A stretch of 64,000 bases of DNA from Undaria pinnatifida (taxonomy: Eukaryota; Sar; Phaeophyceae; Laminariales; Alariaceae), in NCBI GenBank assembly GCA_012845835.1, contig JABAKD010000029.1, forward strand, positions 15,665,453 to 15,729,452, written 5' to 3'. This document shows, in pieces, positions 43,364-54,864 of this stretch. The translations under genes were made by a program, and so were the position numbers. Numbering within the stretch: the stretch's first letter is position 1; each line of letters begins with the position of its first letter. The notes under the pieces were generated by a model, which did not search any database, had not been told where the DNA came from, and saw only the letters and a list, made by a program, of their open reading frames with translations.

Positions 43364-44095
43364 TGTATATGAGATGGCGCGTGGCGTGTATCAACTCGTA
43401 GCTGGTGTACGCTCGTCGGCTCGCTTTCGGATAACTCGATGAAAACACAACCCGTACGATTTGAGGCAAACGCAGGTCACCCTGTGAAAGCGCTTTAAAG
43501 AATAGAAGAAGAAGATGGTTGGCGACTCCAAGCCGATATTGATAGATTGATTAATTTACTCGGCAGATGACAGCTTATTTATGGCGAGCAAAGTGGAGTG
43601 ATGGGGGTGGCCTGATCGTGACGGCACAATGCCCATGCTACGGACAGATGTACTCTACGAGTAGTTGTCTGATCTACCTACAGCAACGTTTCCTGAGGCT
43701 TGCTCCTGGTCTAACGTACCTATAGTATGGCAACGTTTTCTGAGGCTTGCTTCGAGGAACTTAGCTACGTCAACGTCCCGACAGCCAACCTAAAACCCTA
43801 TTCCATGAATGTTGCTAATCGTACGTTATTCCGCCGCATTATGTTTCGTACTAATTACACCGCATTGATCGTACGTTCTACAGGTACCAGCTTTTGGATA
43901 TGACTAACCAATAAACTGCTTTGCATAATTTATCCAAGTTATTACTGCTGATACTTCTGCATGCGAAATACCGCATCGATAAACGACATCTAACAAACCT
44001 ATTACAACTGCTTATTGCACGAACAGCTGGAATTTTACACCAGATTGCTCTCAAGTGCCATCAGGTAACGACACGATGGTTCCTGACAAATAGCA
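43364..44095 (-). repeat. Copia-2 3' LTR
   Basis: This 730-bp region matches 48595-49297 in direct orientation at roughly 75% identity (for example CTACCTACAGCAACGTTTCC, TCCATGAATGTTGCTAATCG, GATATGACTAACCA). Both copies can be framed by TG and CA. GGGAGGAGG on minus (44105-44113), directly inside it, is a good polypurine tract, which makes this the 3' LTR of a minus-strand element. Exact ends are uncertain because similarity extends some 20 bp further left. Confidence 0.8.
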
Positions 44096-45087
44096 TCTCT
44101 AATACCTCCTCCCGTTAAGTTAACAACCTTTCACTCTACGCTACAAGCAAAAAAAATCCAAAACAGAAATGCATGCAACAACAATCAGAAACGTTGGGGA
44201 AAATGTTTTGCGCAGAGCAAACTAATCTAGCTAAAGTACCCGAGGGTTGAACTCAAAATAAGCGGACACGAGAAATTATGCTCTGACGATATACGTGTTT
44301 CTGCATATGTATGCAAGTTTACTCACTAGGTCACAATACTAGAATCATCAGACGTGAACTTTATTCCGGTCAGTTGATCAATCAAGCAAAATAAAATGTT
44401 GCGGTAGCCTAACACAATGTATCTGTCCATATCCCCGCAACAATCATAGGTGTGAACAGCCTACCAGTATTCCTGCCGCCCTCAAACAAAGGAACGAGGG
44501 GTCACAGCCAGCGATTTAGAGCTGCAGAAGACCACTCATCCTAGAGAGACATCAACTCAGTCGCCCCGAACAAAGAGATCATGCGACAATCTACATGCAG
44601 TTTTTGTACAGAGATGACGCATTTTACACGTTTGATTCTACGGTTGCCCGCACCAAAACCAGCGATTATCTTTAACGAACGTTTTGTGGCTGCTCGATAT
44701 GAGGAAACATGCTATGAAAAGTATATCTTCGCATATGTTCTTGTTCGCGAAGCACTATTGACCGATGACGTCGAGGTGGCAAAGAGCACCGTTGTTCAGG
44801 ATATACGACCGTGAGCTTGTTTCAAAACCGGTGATTTCGTTATGGAAAAGTTGGGGGGGGTACCGTAGAATGACTTACACTTGATGCGGCTCGAACTTGA
44901 TGGTGTAGACGTTGTCGGTGTGGACATTGTTGATGCAGACCTTGTCGCTTTAGACGTCGTTAGATGTGCTTCGTTCGATGTCCGTCGCTTAGGACTAAAG
45001 GCTTTACTTCACCTTCAAGTTGGAGAGGTAGTTGGTTGCCTTTCCCTCAAAATTGTTTGCTGTCATCAGCTCCGCCTAGCCTGTAAA
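44096..45087. other. Copia-2 interior without recognisable pol
   Basis: RT and RNase H should lie here in an autonomous copia element. I see none. A plus ORF (44581-44814) reads IIFNERFVAARYEETCYEKY; not recognised. At 44890-44970 a GACGTTGTCGG/GACATTGTTG-type near-repeat occurs. Confidence 0.4.
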
Positions 45088-46334
45088 CTATGCAGCAAGC
45101 CTCTGCAGCTTGGCCTCGATGTCTTTGGACTCCTCGTTCAGGTTGGAGAGAAAGCTTGAGTTTGGCTTGCGGGTGAACACGAAGGTCGGACATGTCGCCA
45201 ATGGTTCTTGGTCGTCCTGGGTTGATTCCGAAGGTCCTGTCTCGAGGTTTTCCCGCATGTCTTTTCGCGGTCGTGAGCGTGTGAACCTCCTCCTGGCGTC
45301 GGTCTCGTTGTTGGGCTTCTTTCCAAGGCTTGGCTTAAACGCAGCTGGTGCGATTCCGGGTGAAAAGGACATAGTCGATCCGTTGACCCTTGTCTCAGCT
45401 GATGGTCCGGTGGTCCCAGATGACGATGATCCAGAGACTCCAATGATTCCATGTGATGATGCTGATCCAGCGGATGCTCCGGTGATACAAGGTCAGTGAT
45501 CCCGAATGCAGTTTCTTCGGTGTGCGATGGTGATCCAAATCTTGTTGCTCCAAAGATCCCATGCGAAGATGATTTAATGATCCCAGCTCCTGTAGTCCGG
45601 TTCCGGTGATTCCATGCCATGCTGATCCGTAAAGTGCATGGCGTCAGAGTATGTGGTTGGGGATCTTAATCGCCCGGTTCTCCTCCTCCGAGATCCGAAA
45701 CGGGTCTCTCTCGGCGTAGGTGAACTCCACACAAGCGGTCGGGAAGTTTGTCCCCGATGCTCCCGTCGCGTGCGGGTTGTCGAAGGTACCCTCGACTCTG
45801 GGATTGGGTCTCGTACTGGCGGGCTCGTGATGCAGCACATGCGGTGCGCCCCCCGCCGTTGTGAAATGTGCGTTACCGCAACGTAGGAGGTGTAACTCCT
45901 CACGAGGACACCCAAACTTCTTTCGGTAGTGCTCCAGCCCTTGATGCCATTTCTCCAATCTCTGGTGGTGATGATGCTTCTTCTCTCGCTGAGAATGCTC
46001 AAGCTCCCGTCAACAATGCTCTGGCTGTTGCCGGTAATCTCTCCTCTTCCAGAAGGCTGTTCGCGTAGTAGTGTAACATGACCTGGACTGGCGCGCAAAA
46101 GCGCTCGGTCTCAGTGACAGTGGCTTTCTCGGGCGTGATGTCCGTGATTTGATCATTTTGGCGGCCAGTCTCCGTGACAGTAGTCTCTTTAGAAGTGTTG
46201 TTTTCGCCTGTTGGTGAGCACTTCTTCTGGGCCGAAATATACTGTCCATACCACGCTGATACCCTCTTCTGTTGAGGCGTAACGGTCGGGGTTTGCTCCA
46301 TGGCAATGCCGGAGTCGTTGCAGACACCTTCCAT
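45088..46334 (-). pseudogene. Copia-2 downstream coding remnants, unrecognised
   Basis: Minus frames in order are 46334-45999 (TVTPQQKRVSAWYGQYISAQ, then a repeat of TVTETGR / TVTETER), 45958-45644 (LEHYRKKFGCPREELHLLRC, then FTTAGGAPHVLHHEPASTRP and FTYAERDPFRISEEENRAIK) and 45372-45088 (PAAFKPSLGKKPNNETDARR). They look like real protein in alternating frames but lack the integrase DDE or GKxHxxP blocks. They may be a replacement or extra region between protease and 3' LTR. Confidence 0.4.
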
Positions 46335-46376
46335 ATCTTTAAAGGTGCAATCGTCTCTATTGGCGTCGTTGCTTGC

Positions 46377-46892
46377 CTACGCTGCATGAACCAAAGCAGG
46401 CGTTGATGGCGTACCAGTCGTGCTTCCCAGGGTGCAAAACAATGCGTCGTTAGAGCATACGCCCTTGTCGTCTTGGTGTTGGATGAGCGGAAGCGAAATG
46501 TTTCTGTCGAACTGAAGATGGCGGTTTTCCGTCTCGAGGATATTGTTTACCCCTTGTTGCATTGCTTTGATGGAGGAGAAGCCGCTGCGTCCCAGTCCAA
46601 GTACGACCATGGCCGAGATTCGAACAGGACTACGGTTGCCAGCCTGGCCGATGATGTATCCCCAGATGGTGCCTGTTGCTACTACGATTACCTTCTCGTT
46701 TCCGTTGGTCACGATGGTGTCCAGTTCCTGTAGCGTTTTGTATTCCTTCATGATTTTCCGCAGTTTTGGAATCCGCTCCTCGTCTATCGAATGGTCGGAC
46801 GCGTCGCTGTCCACAATCATCGTGAACCTGTCGCTATTGGGGTGAAAACCCCTTTTGCCACTACCAGCAAGCAGCCCTTTTACAAACAACAC
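46377..46892 (-). pseudogene. Copia-2 aspartic protease region
   Basis: The frame reads RFTMIVDSDASDHSIDEERI, where the active-site D-S-G-A is D-S-D-A, then VIVVATGTIWGYIIGQAGNR, VRISAMVVLGLGRSGFSSIK and DKGVCSNDALF. This is the protease plus the following beta-rich part found in copia polyproteins. The Gly-to-Asp change in the active site should reduce or abolish activity. It follows gag in the same orientation. Confidence 0.8.
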
Positions 46893-46999
46893 GTGCGCTC
46901 AGCTCCAACGTTAGATGTTGCCTTGCCCCTTGACGATTACTGGTTCTTCTGCTTGTCGTTGCTACCAGTAGCCTTGTTGTCGTTGTCGTCCTTCCTTTT

Positions 47000-47766
47000 T
47001 CAGCAGTTGCAGGCGCTGCGCCCTTGCTTTCCGCAATATCTGCAAGTCGATGCCGCAGGCATGGCTACGCCACGGCCAGCGATCTTGGTGTCGCTATTGA
47101 GCGAAAGATAATCCAAATAAAGATGGCGCATCGTGCTTTGCATCTGATCAATGACAAAAGTCAGGTCGCGGTACATCATCATCTTGATAACCTTGTACTT
47201 CAAAGTATACCTTTGTTTACAGATGTCCTTGAGTCTTCGGTCGGAGATGGACTCGCCCATCTTCTCTAGCTCTGCACCGGCAAGGGTTTCCTCATGAAAT
47301 AGTCGTCCGGATCTTCTCTCTGTTTCATCGTGGTGTTTACCAGTGTACCCATGGTAGACCGAAGGACATCGTCCGTCACTTTGCATTTGCTGACGAGCTA
47401 TAGTAGAGCTTTTTGGCCATTCCCACTCATACCAGTTGTGTCTTCATGTTAGGACAATGAGGTGCTGGTGATTTGTCGGTGAGAAGGTAAAGAAGAGCGT
47501 AAAGATCTTCGTTGGCCTTGTTGATATTTGCGATGGCCTTATCGGGAGCAGCCCGGGCTTTAACCGAAAGTGCAGGTTCTTACGTTGGGTCGGTCTGGCT
47601 CTTGATCAAGCGCGCGATATCGCGACGCATGACCCCGAGGGTCACGGTGGGTTTTTCGTGCCAGTCGCGGAACTCACTTTGCTTGCGTTCGCCCAATGTT
47701 GTACGGCCTTTGATGGCGTTAGTCAGGTTTCCGCTGTTTTTGTCGGTGGTGAAGTGCTGTAGATAG
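47000..47766 (-). pseudogene. Copia-2 gag (UBN2 and zinc knuckle) pseudogene
   Basis: Segments read LGERKQSEFRDWHEKPTVTL then MRRDIARLIKSQTDPT, a stop (47580-47582), KAIANINKANEDLYALLYLL, DDVLRSTMGTLVNTTMKQRE with DPDDYF, then LAGAELEKMGESISDRRLKD, IDQMQSTMRHLYLDYLSLNS and a zinc knuckle CRYCGKQGRSACNC near 47003-47044 in which the expected His is Arg. Several frameshifts. The layout matches the plus-strand copia at 4900, but the two proteins differ, so they are different copia families. Confidence 0.85.
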
Positions 47767-48539
47767 CCATGAAGTCTTGTATGATACTACGACAGTCGTA
47801 GTACTGCTGTTGTACCGAATAAATGCATCAAATCTACTGCTGAGATTGTTCAAAATTGTTCTCGCGCCGGGGAAACTATTCCATTTTGTTCTTGATAAAC
47901 AGTATTTGGAGTCCTCAGATCTACGATGCATCTGGTGGCGATAACTTTCGGTGGGTGACAACTCTGTCACTCTGTCCCTCATGAAGCATGAGAAGTGCAA
48001 CGCTCCTTTGGCACATAGCGATCACGCGTATCGGGAGTGTTTGACCTCTATGCTGCTGTTGCTCAGTGTAATTGAGGCTTACTATCTCCACAGATATGGA
48101 TTGCGCTTCAGCACAACCTCTAACCTACAGCGATGCTGGGGTTGTGATTTGGAGTTGCTGAGTTACAGCGTACAGAAGTTGTGCTCGATATATCGACATA
48201 TAACCTGTAAATCTAGACCAAAGTGAGATGGCAGGGTCGTGACGGTACTCACTGGGTATCACTGGTCGTATTACAGCAGTTCGACTACATCAGGAGTTAC
48301 TTTGCGCAGGACCCTCTTCGATACACGCGGTACCCAAACCAATCGCTAATTGCTTACTTTTCAACTAAGTACTCTTTGATGCTGGATTCCTCTTGTGTTA
48401 CTCGTAGAGGAGAAAATGTAAGCAGCAGTAGTGGCAGACTTCTTAACTCCCCGTTAGCCAGCAGTGGTGACTAAGGTCGTGAATCGAGATTCCAGCTGCG
48501 TGACGCGTTTATACATGCGGCGCTTGAAACCTATTATAA
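47767..48539. other. Copia-2 leader region
   Basis: Lies between the 5' LTR and gag on the minus strand. No gene recognised. No standard primer-binding site (complement of initiator tRNA-Met) was found next to the LTR. Confidence 0.4.
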
Positions 48540-48600
48540 CCCCTTACAATCTCTTACAACCTCTTACAACCTCTTATAAACTCTTATAAACTCTTGAATG
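48540..48600. repeat. 11-12 bp tandem repeat at LTR edge
   Basis: CTCTTACAAC/CTCTTATAAA-type units repeat five times directly before the LTR start. The other LTR has only one such unit (ACAACCTCTTG). Confidence 0.75.
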
Positions 48601-49297
48601 TAAGATGGCACGTGGCGTGTATAGCTCGTAGCTGGTGCACGCTCGTAGTCTCGCTCTCGGATGACCCGATATAGACACAACCTATATGATTGGAGGCTAA
48701 CGAAGGTCACCATCAGGTTAACCTGTAGAGGAACTTCAAAGAAGAGAAGACGGTGGTTGGCGACTCCAGGACGGTATTGTACAATTGATTTTTTTTATCA
48801 ACAGATGAGAGCTGATGGTAAACAAAGAGGAGTAATCGAGGTGGCCTGATCATCATCGGATCGAGACAGCGCAATGCCGATGCTACGGAAATATGTACTC
48901 TACGAAACGTTTTCTGATCTACCTACAGCAACGTTTCCTGAGGTTTGGTTCTGGGAGTTTTCCTATGTTAACGTCCCGACAGTCGACCTAAAACCTTACT
49001 CCATGAATGTTGCTAATCGTACGCTATTCCGCCCGCATTATGTTTCGTACTGATCATACTGCATTTCTCGTACGTACTACATGTATCAGCGTTTGGATAT
49101 GACTAACCAGTGAACTGCTGTGCATCAAAATATATCCAAGTGATTACTGCTAAGACTTCTGCATGCTAAATTCCTCATCGATTAACGACATCTAACATAC
49201 CTATTATCATTGTCCGTTGTACGAACAACTCACAATGCATACCAGATAACTTTGAAGTGTTTTGAAGGAACGACATGATGGTCACTGACAAGAAGCA
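48595..49297 (-). repeat. Copia-2 5' LTR
   Basis: Direct-repeat partner of 43364-44095; upstream of gag on the minus strand. Many small indels separate the two LTRs, which points to an old insertion. Confidence 0.8.
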
Positions 49298-49891
49298 TCC
49301 CAAATACAGAAAGTTCAACAAAGTATGCCAGCACATCAAACGGATTGTGCAAGAAAGCGAAAAGAAAACAAAACGAGAAAATATTTAAAATAATAAGGTG
49401 GCAATAAACGCGACCGACAGAAGAACCAAGAACTACGAGTAGGTGCTTGTCGACGACCAGCTCTGTGTTCGGGTTACCGAGGAAGCATCGCTTGCAACCG
49501 ACACTTCAGGGGTCTGGCAGCCCTTTCGTGGTGCCCTAATGATCTCGGATTGACGGACAACAGAAGAGTACCCCAGCGTAAGCTATCGAATTTGTACCGG
49601 GATCCGGCAATCAATATTATATTGGTACGACGCGCTTGCATTTATTAATCATCTTGTTTTGTTGCGCATCGTATCTATCGTCGTCGTACATTTCTGTTCC
49701 CTTTCTCTCAAGCGTAACTCTGACTTGGGGCCAGTTGAAAACCACGGGTCAGCGCTTCACCAGTAAGTATGCTTTCCCTCCCTATCCCTACTCACTCACA
49801 CCGTGCTACGATTTGCGTCTTCAGAACGTTTTTCACGTCGACTCGAGTCAAAGCCCGTGCTGACTACAAGTACCCCGTAGTAGCAACTAGG
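49298..49891. other. No gene seen
   Basis: Unique sequence; one 75-codon ORF (49636-49863, plus) starts with a hydrophobic stretch (MHLLIILFCCASYLSSSYIS) that could mimic a signal peptide, but it has no other support. Confidence 0.35.
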
Positions 49892-50024
49892 AGTAGTAGT
49901 AGTAGTAGTAGTGGTAGTAGTAGCAGTAATAGTAGTAGTAGTAGCAGTGGTAGCAGTAGTAGTAGTAGCAGCAGCAGTAGTAGAAGTAGTAGTATTGGTA
50001 GTAGTAGTAGCAGCAGTAGTAGTG

Positions 50025-50057
<33 letters not shown>

Positions 50058-50093
50058 ATAGTAGTAGTAATAGTAGTAGTAGTAGTAGCAGTA

Positions 50094-50126
<33 letters not shown>

Positions 50127-50145
50127 ATAATAGTAGTAATAATGT
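49892..50145. repeat. (AGT)n microsatellite, about 250 bp
   Basis: Continuous AGT triplets with scattered GGT, AGC, AGA and AAT variants. The Ser-only, Val-only and Thr-only ORFs here are products of the repeat. Overall length and interruptions suggest an old, still expanding tract. Confidence 0.95.
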
Positions 50146-50429
50146 AGTATACCACCAGGACGACCGGCAATGGCGACTTAGTGTTTACGGCAGCGGCAGT
50201 AGTACGAACGAAAACTATTAATTGGAAAATGTAGGAAACAGAGTTTCAAAGATGGCATCTCTCATCTCCGGTGGTCAGGTGGTGGTTGGTGTAGATATAT
50301 ACCTGGCAACTGCCCGTGCGCCGCAAATTTTATATATGCCTGAAACCGTGCGTGAACAATGTCAGTTTTTCTTTCGAAGAAATTGGCTGTTGTAATCAAT
50401 GTTCAATATAATGTCGCCCAATAATATGA

Positions 50430-51140
50430 CCTGCCCCCCCCCCCCCCCCGTTCCCCCCGCCCCATTTCCCCCCCCTCTCCCCCCCACCCCCGCCTCCTTT
50501 TTATCAAGAGCAGGCCCCCACATCCTTAAAAACTCCGCCATCCCGTCACCGGTTATTCGACTTACAGGATTCACTTTATGAACGGATGCATTCATTTCCT
50601 TCCACCGCCGTCAGATTTTGTCCCCCTCAAAAACGGGTTTTATAGGTTACGCGCACAGACTGACTAACATCACCCTGTTGACCCTAACAGCTACACTGTA
50701 GTTGCAAGGGAAGTCGCCGACCTATACACTCAATTAAGACACACAACCCGTTATACGCGCGCGCGATCGGAGTATCACACGCAGCTTGCAAAGCTGAGTT
50801 TCGACAAAAATATTCGATCTTACAGCTGGAGTTTATTTTAATTTTTATAATGTCGACTTCTCCGCGCCGGTTTTACGACTTACAGGATATTCTTAAATGC
50901 TGATGCCTTTCCTTCCACAGCTGTCAGGTTTTTCTCCATAAGTTTCCGCGCACAGATTGATTACCATCACCTGGTACAAGCGACATTTTAGTTGCAAGGG
51001 GAGTCGTCGACCAATATCCCTGAATAATGAGGACATACACCCAGTAATACGCTCGATCTCGATCGGTGTATCACACACAACTTGCAAAGATAAGTTTCGA
51101 CGAAATCACAGACTGCTGGATGGAGTGTATTTTTATTTTA
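50430..51140 (-). repeat. Family B, two minus copies in tandem
   Basis: Copy one (50430-50850) has a C-run at 50435-50449 and ends with the CTCCAGCTGTAAGATCG-type 5' signature. Copy two (50870-51140) is shorter and lacks the G-rich part. Confidence 0.8.
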
Positions 51141-51349
51141 TATTGCTATTGAAATCGAAAATCTTCCGACATGTAGACTATAGGAAAAACTTATATTGGA
51201 CGCGAGTTAATGAAAGGAAAAGGCTGACTGAATCGAAGTTTTTCAGAAAATAATGACAGCACACAACGCAAATACATGGAAGTGGACTGGCGTAAGGGTG
51301 CCTGTATACGTGGCCCGGTCACTATTACCACGGGTGGGGGTGTAGGGGG

Positions 51350-51993
51350 GTCGTCCTGGCCAAGAGACTGAAGTCTGGGTCTGGCCATCATCGCCCTGAA
51401 AATTGTGGGCCTCCCGATGGCCGTCACAAGTTAGTGTAAGCCCGTCCTGACTTCTTCCCTTTGTTGCGCCCTCCGCCCAGTGTCACTGATGCATTATACT
51501 TTCTATGAGCCCAATGCCGTCTTTGATTCTCAGTTCCTAGGGTCTGCTAGTATGACATTTTTTCTCTTTTTCTTTCCTTGCTTCCTCTTCTTGCCTTTTC
51601 TGGCTTTTCTTGCTTTTCTTGTCGTTTCTTTTCTTACCTTTCCGTTTTCGCCTTCTTTTCTTTCCTTTCTTTTCCTTTCCCATATTCTACCTTTTTTTCT
51701 TATGTTTTTTTCGTTTTCCCATTGACTTGCGTCTGAGGTGCGTTAGCGTAGTGGTAGATACTACTTGTAGTATATACGTGGTAGTCTTTCCTTGGTGGCA
51801 AGCGGCACAGATAGTCGGGTTTTCCAGGCGCGAGTAGTGAGCCGTGTGCACCAGTATGGACCTGGCACATCGTAGACTGACTGACGATTACACTTTTTAT
51901 ATGTTTCTGGCGGAGGGATGAATTGCGTCAGCTGTGATGAATGCTTGCACCACCTTTGGTCTGTTTGTGTTCTTTCTCTGGGGTATTCCTCAG
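51350..51993 (+). mobile_element. LINE-A 3' region joined to a SINE body
   Basis: It runs from GGCCAAGAGACTGAAGTCTG through the pyrimidine tract (51560-51720) and conserved 3' block, but stops at GGTATTCCTCAGC, about 90 bp before the normal end. It continues directly into SINE sequence (GTGCATACTCGTATAA). Confidence 0.85.
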
Positions 51994-52232
51994 CGTGCAT
52001 ACTCGTATAATATCGTGGGGACTTTTTCTCGTGCACAAATTGACTTGCGGAAAACACAAAAGCGTGCGCTGACAACACTCGATGAAGAATTGATGAGCAA
52101 CGAGATTGCTGAACCTTATCTATGCGCGATAAAAATTAATGGCAAGAACCGGGGGGAAGAAGGGACGACACCGCACCTGTGACCACGGCTTGTCCAGAAA
52201 GTAGAATTGTGTGAAAAAAACTGAAAAAAAAC
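51994..52232 (+). mobile_element. SINE body without tRNA head (chimeric junction)
   Basis: Begins at the GTGCATACTCGTATAA position of the SINE, so the whole tRNA-like head is missing. It ends with the TGACCACGGCTTGTCCAGA tail region and A-rich sequence. The joint with LINE-A at 51993/51994 shows no filler. Confidence 0.85.
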
Positions 52233-52251
52233 TAGTAGTACACAGACATTA

Positions 52252-52486
52252 TTATTTGTTTTTTCACACACATCTACTTTCTAGCTTACGGACAAGCCGT
52301 GGTCACAGGTGTTGTCCATTCCCCCCCCGGTTATTGCCTTCAATTCTTATCGCGCATAGGGTTCAGCAATTCCACTGCTCGTCGATTTTTCATCGAGCGT
52401 TGCTAACTCACGCCCTCGCTTTTTCCTACATTGATTGTCAAGTCAAATTGGGCAAAAGAAAAAGTGTCCACGAATTCATACGAGTA
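52252..52486 (-). mobile_element. SINE body, inverted, without tRNA head
   Basis: Minus-strand SINE from CATACTCGTATGAATTCG (52484) to the GTGACCACGGCTTGTCC tail (about 52290) and T-rich end. It also lacks the head and breaks at almost the same position as the plus copy, giving an inverted pair. A LINE-B (CA)n tail follows directly. Confidence 0.8.
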
Positions 52487-53440
52487 TGTGTGTGTGTGTG
52501 TGTTCTTCACATTAAACCGTTCTTCTACTCGTCGACATCCAGCACACCCAGTGTCCGTACTGATTCTTCACCCTAGAAAGATCAGCTCTGTGGTCACAAG
52601 CCACGACACAGAGATAATGCATCGTAATGCATTCGACAACGCAATGTCATGCCCTAGTACTGGGTACGACAGGCACAACATACATACGTCAGCAACAGAA
52701 ATACATTGGAAGAGAGAAATACAAAATAAACAAAAACAAAAACAAAAACAAAAAGATATTAAGAAAACAAATAAAAACAAAGATAAAAATAAAATAAAAC
52801 AATAAATGAAACAAACAAAATGAAGGGGAAATCGAGGAAACAACCCAACCGGAAAGGAGAGCCACAGCTCGGAAAAGAAACATAATGAAAAAAAATAAAA
52901 CAAAGTAAAGTACAACCAAAATAAGATAATCCGAACACGAGCCAAAAACCTGGACACGCAAGGAGGGAACAAAGGGGAAAAAAATACCCCAGAAAAAGAC
53001 GAAAAGTGCTATGTACCTACTAGTCGGCCTGGTACCTTGCTACCCTGTCTGCCATCTCCTTCCTGCCTTCGTCCACCGCGGTCTCCCTTCTATTCCTCCT
53101 GTTGCTTCCCCTGCCCCCATTCCCTTCCCTTGACGGCTTTCCTTCTACTCCTCCTGTTTCCCCCCCTCCCCCCTTTGTGTTCTTCTCATTAAATCAAAAT
53201 ACCTTGTAAAAGAGAGAAACAACGAAAGAAACCAAGACAAAATAAATAAATAAATAAATAAAAAGGGGAGCCAAAGCACGGGAGATAGAAACATACCCCG
53301 AGCATGAGCCAAAATGGACATGCAAGGGGGAAAGAAAGGGTAAAAATACCCCGGAAAAAAGAAACAAGTAAAAGAAGGAAGACTGGGAGGGCCAAATAAA
53401 ACAGGCTCGTCACCTACCCACCATGCAAGACTCCCTTCAT
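52487..53440 (-). mobile_element. LINE-B 3' region (family C), second copy
   Basis: Nearly identical to 35572-36541 over its whole length, including the double A-rich module; differences are mostly A-run length changes. The high identity indicates recent movement. A (GT)n tail lies at 52487-52503 on plus. Confidence 0.75.
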
Positions 53441-53603
53441 GTGAATAAAAAAAAGAAAGAAAGAAAAAAAAAAAAAAAAAAAAAACAATCAGTATGCACA
53501 TACCTAGTACGAGGTCCCAACACGACCACAAGCCTAAAGCCTAACCTAAACCGAAAAACATAGGGGGCGGGATCAGGTTGTGCATACCAAATGGATTTCT
53601 ATG

Positions 53604-53866
53604 GGTGTGTGTGTGTGTTCTTCACATTAAACCGTTCTTCTACTCGTCGACATCCAGCACACCCAGTGTCCGTACTGATTCCTCACCCTAGAAAGATCAG
53701 CTCTGTGGTCACAAGCTACGACACAGAGATAATGCATCGTAATGCATTCGACAACGCAATGTCATGCCCTAGTACTGGGTACGACAGGCACAACATACAT
53801 ACGTCAGCAACAGAAATACATTGGAAGAGAGAAATACGAAATAAACAAAAACAAAAACAAAAAACA
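53604..53866 (-). mobile_element. LINE-B 3' end, short copy
   Basis: Only the last 263 bp of LINE-B on minus (to the first T-rich tract). This is what 5' truncation during target-primed reverse transcription produces and supports reading the (CA)n end as 3'. Confidence 0.75.
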
Positions 53867-54756
53867 TGGGTAGGGGAGCATGGCCGTAGATATGAATCTC
53901 ATAATCAATAAATAGAGGAAGTTGGAAAATGAAAACCGCGAAGACAACGATGAGATGGACGAAAACTGACACAGAAAACAAGTTTGATGAATGGTGACGT
54001 CATTTTGATCAACCGCCCAGCCAGGTTGACTCAGCATGCAGTCAGAGGAACGCATCCACATTGCCACCGATACAAAATTATTGTGACCCATATCACAAGA
54101 CATTTACACATTGGGTTTTGATACTGCTGTGACGAAAAAAAAAAAAACGAAAAAAGAGTTGTTGTCGCCTTGTAAATACGATGGGTTTCAAACAGAGACT
54201 TCGGACAGGAAATTGATGTACGCCGATAGCGATGGTGCTCGGGGATTGGGAAGATAGCGTGAAGCATACACCCCGCATCGGAAACGGTCTGAATGGAAAG
54301 CTGAACGGAAAACTCTGTCCGGGCGCCCTTCCCTATAAGGGTGTAGGTAAAACATGCAGCGGTACTACCCAAAACATTCCATTTTTCTACATATGTTTCG
54401 TATTTCATGCACCCTGATCTCACCTCGTATGTCTTTTGGGCTGGACTATGGCCTCTGGTCGGATCGGAATCCGATACCCGGTAATCTGGTATTCATTATA
54501 CTTCCAGTAGCTGAATATTTAAGTAAGGTGCACGTCTATGGTTCATATACTATTGTACCTGGAATATATTTGGTTGTTGGAGATTTTCATGCGGGAAATG
54601 ATTCAGCAATAATTTTTGTTCGGAACTAGTTTTTGTTACGAAAATACATTTTGTTCCTTATGGCCACTCCAGTTACTTACGTTGTTACGTTGTTAGCTGC
54701 AAGTTACTGATACCGGCAACGCACAATCCTGTTTAGAAAAAAAAGAAAGTGAACAG
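53867..54756. other. Unique sequence upstream of secreted-protein exon
   Basis: No gene certain. A frame at 54480-54629 reads LVFIILPVAEYLSKVHVYGS then YTIVPGIYLVVGDFHAGNDS, protein-like but unrecognised. Promoter elements of the gene at 54865 probably lie in the last 100 bp. Confidence 0.3.
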
Positions 54757-54763
54757 TATAAAA
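54757..54763 (+). promoter_or_regulatory. TATA box of the secreted-protein gene
   Basis: TATAAAA lies 102 bp before the ATG at 54865. With transcription starting about 30 bp downstream, the 5' leader would be about 70 bp. No other core-promoter motif is evident. Confidence 0.45.
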
Positions 54764-54864
54764 TACTTAGTTTGCTACTGGAGAAATCGATAAAGGGATC
54801 TGGCCGCCCCCATTCTGCCATTCTATCGTAAACGACGCCTCTCGACTTGGTCTCCACACAAGCG

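Noticed and set aside
48480-48500. Primer-binding site from GAATCGAGATTCCA near the copia-2 5' LTR
   Set aside because: It looks like a tRNA 3' end, but it lies over 90 bp from the LTR border and does not match a tRNA T-arm of standard form.
49892-50145. Long Ser-only, Val-only and Thr-only ORFs on both strands
   Set aside because: They are all translations of one interrupted (AGT)n microsatellite; no start context, no splice sites, and all frames stay open equally.
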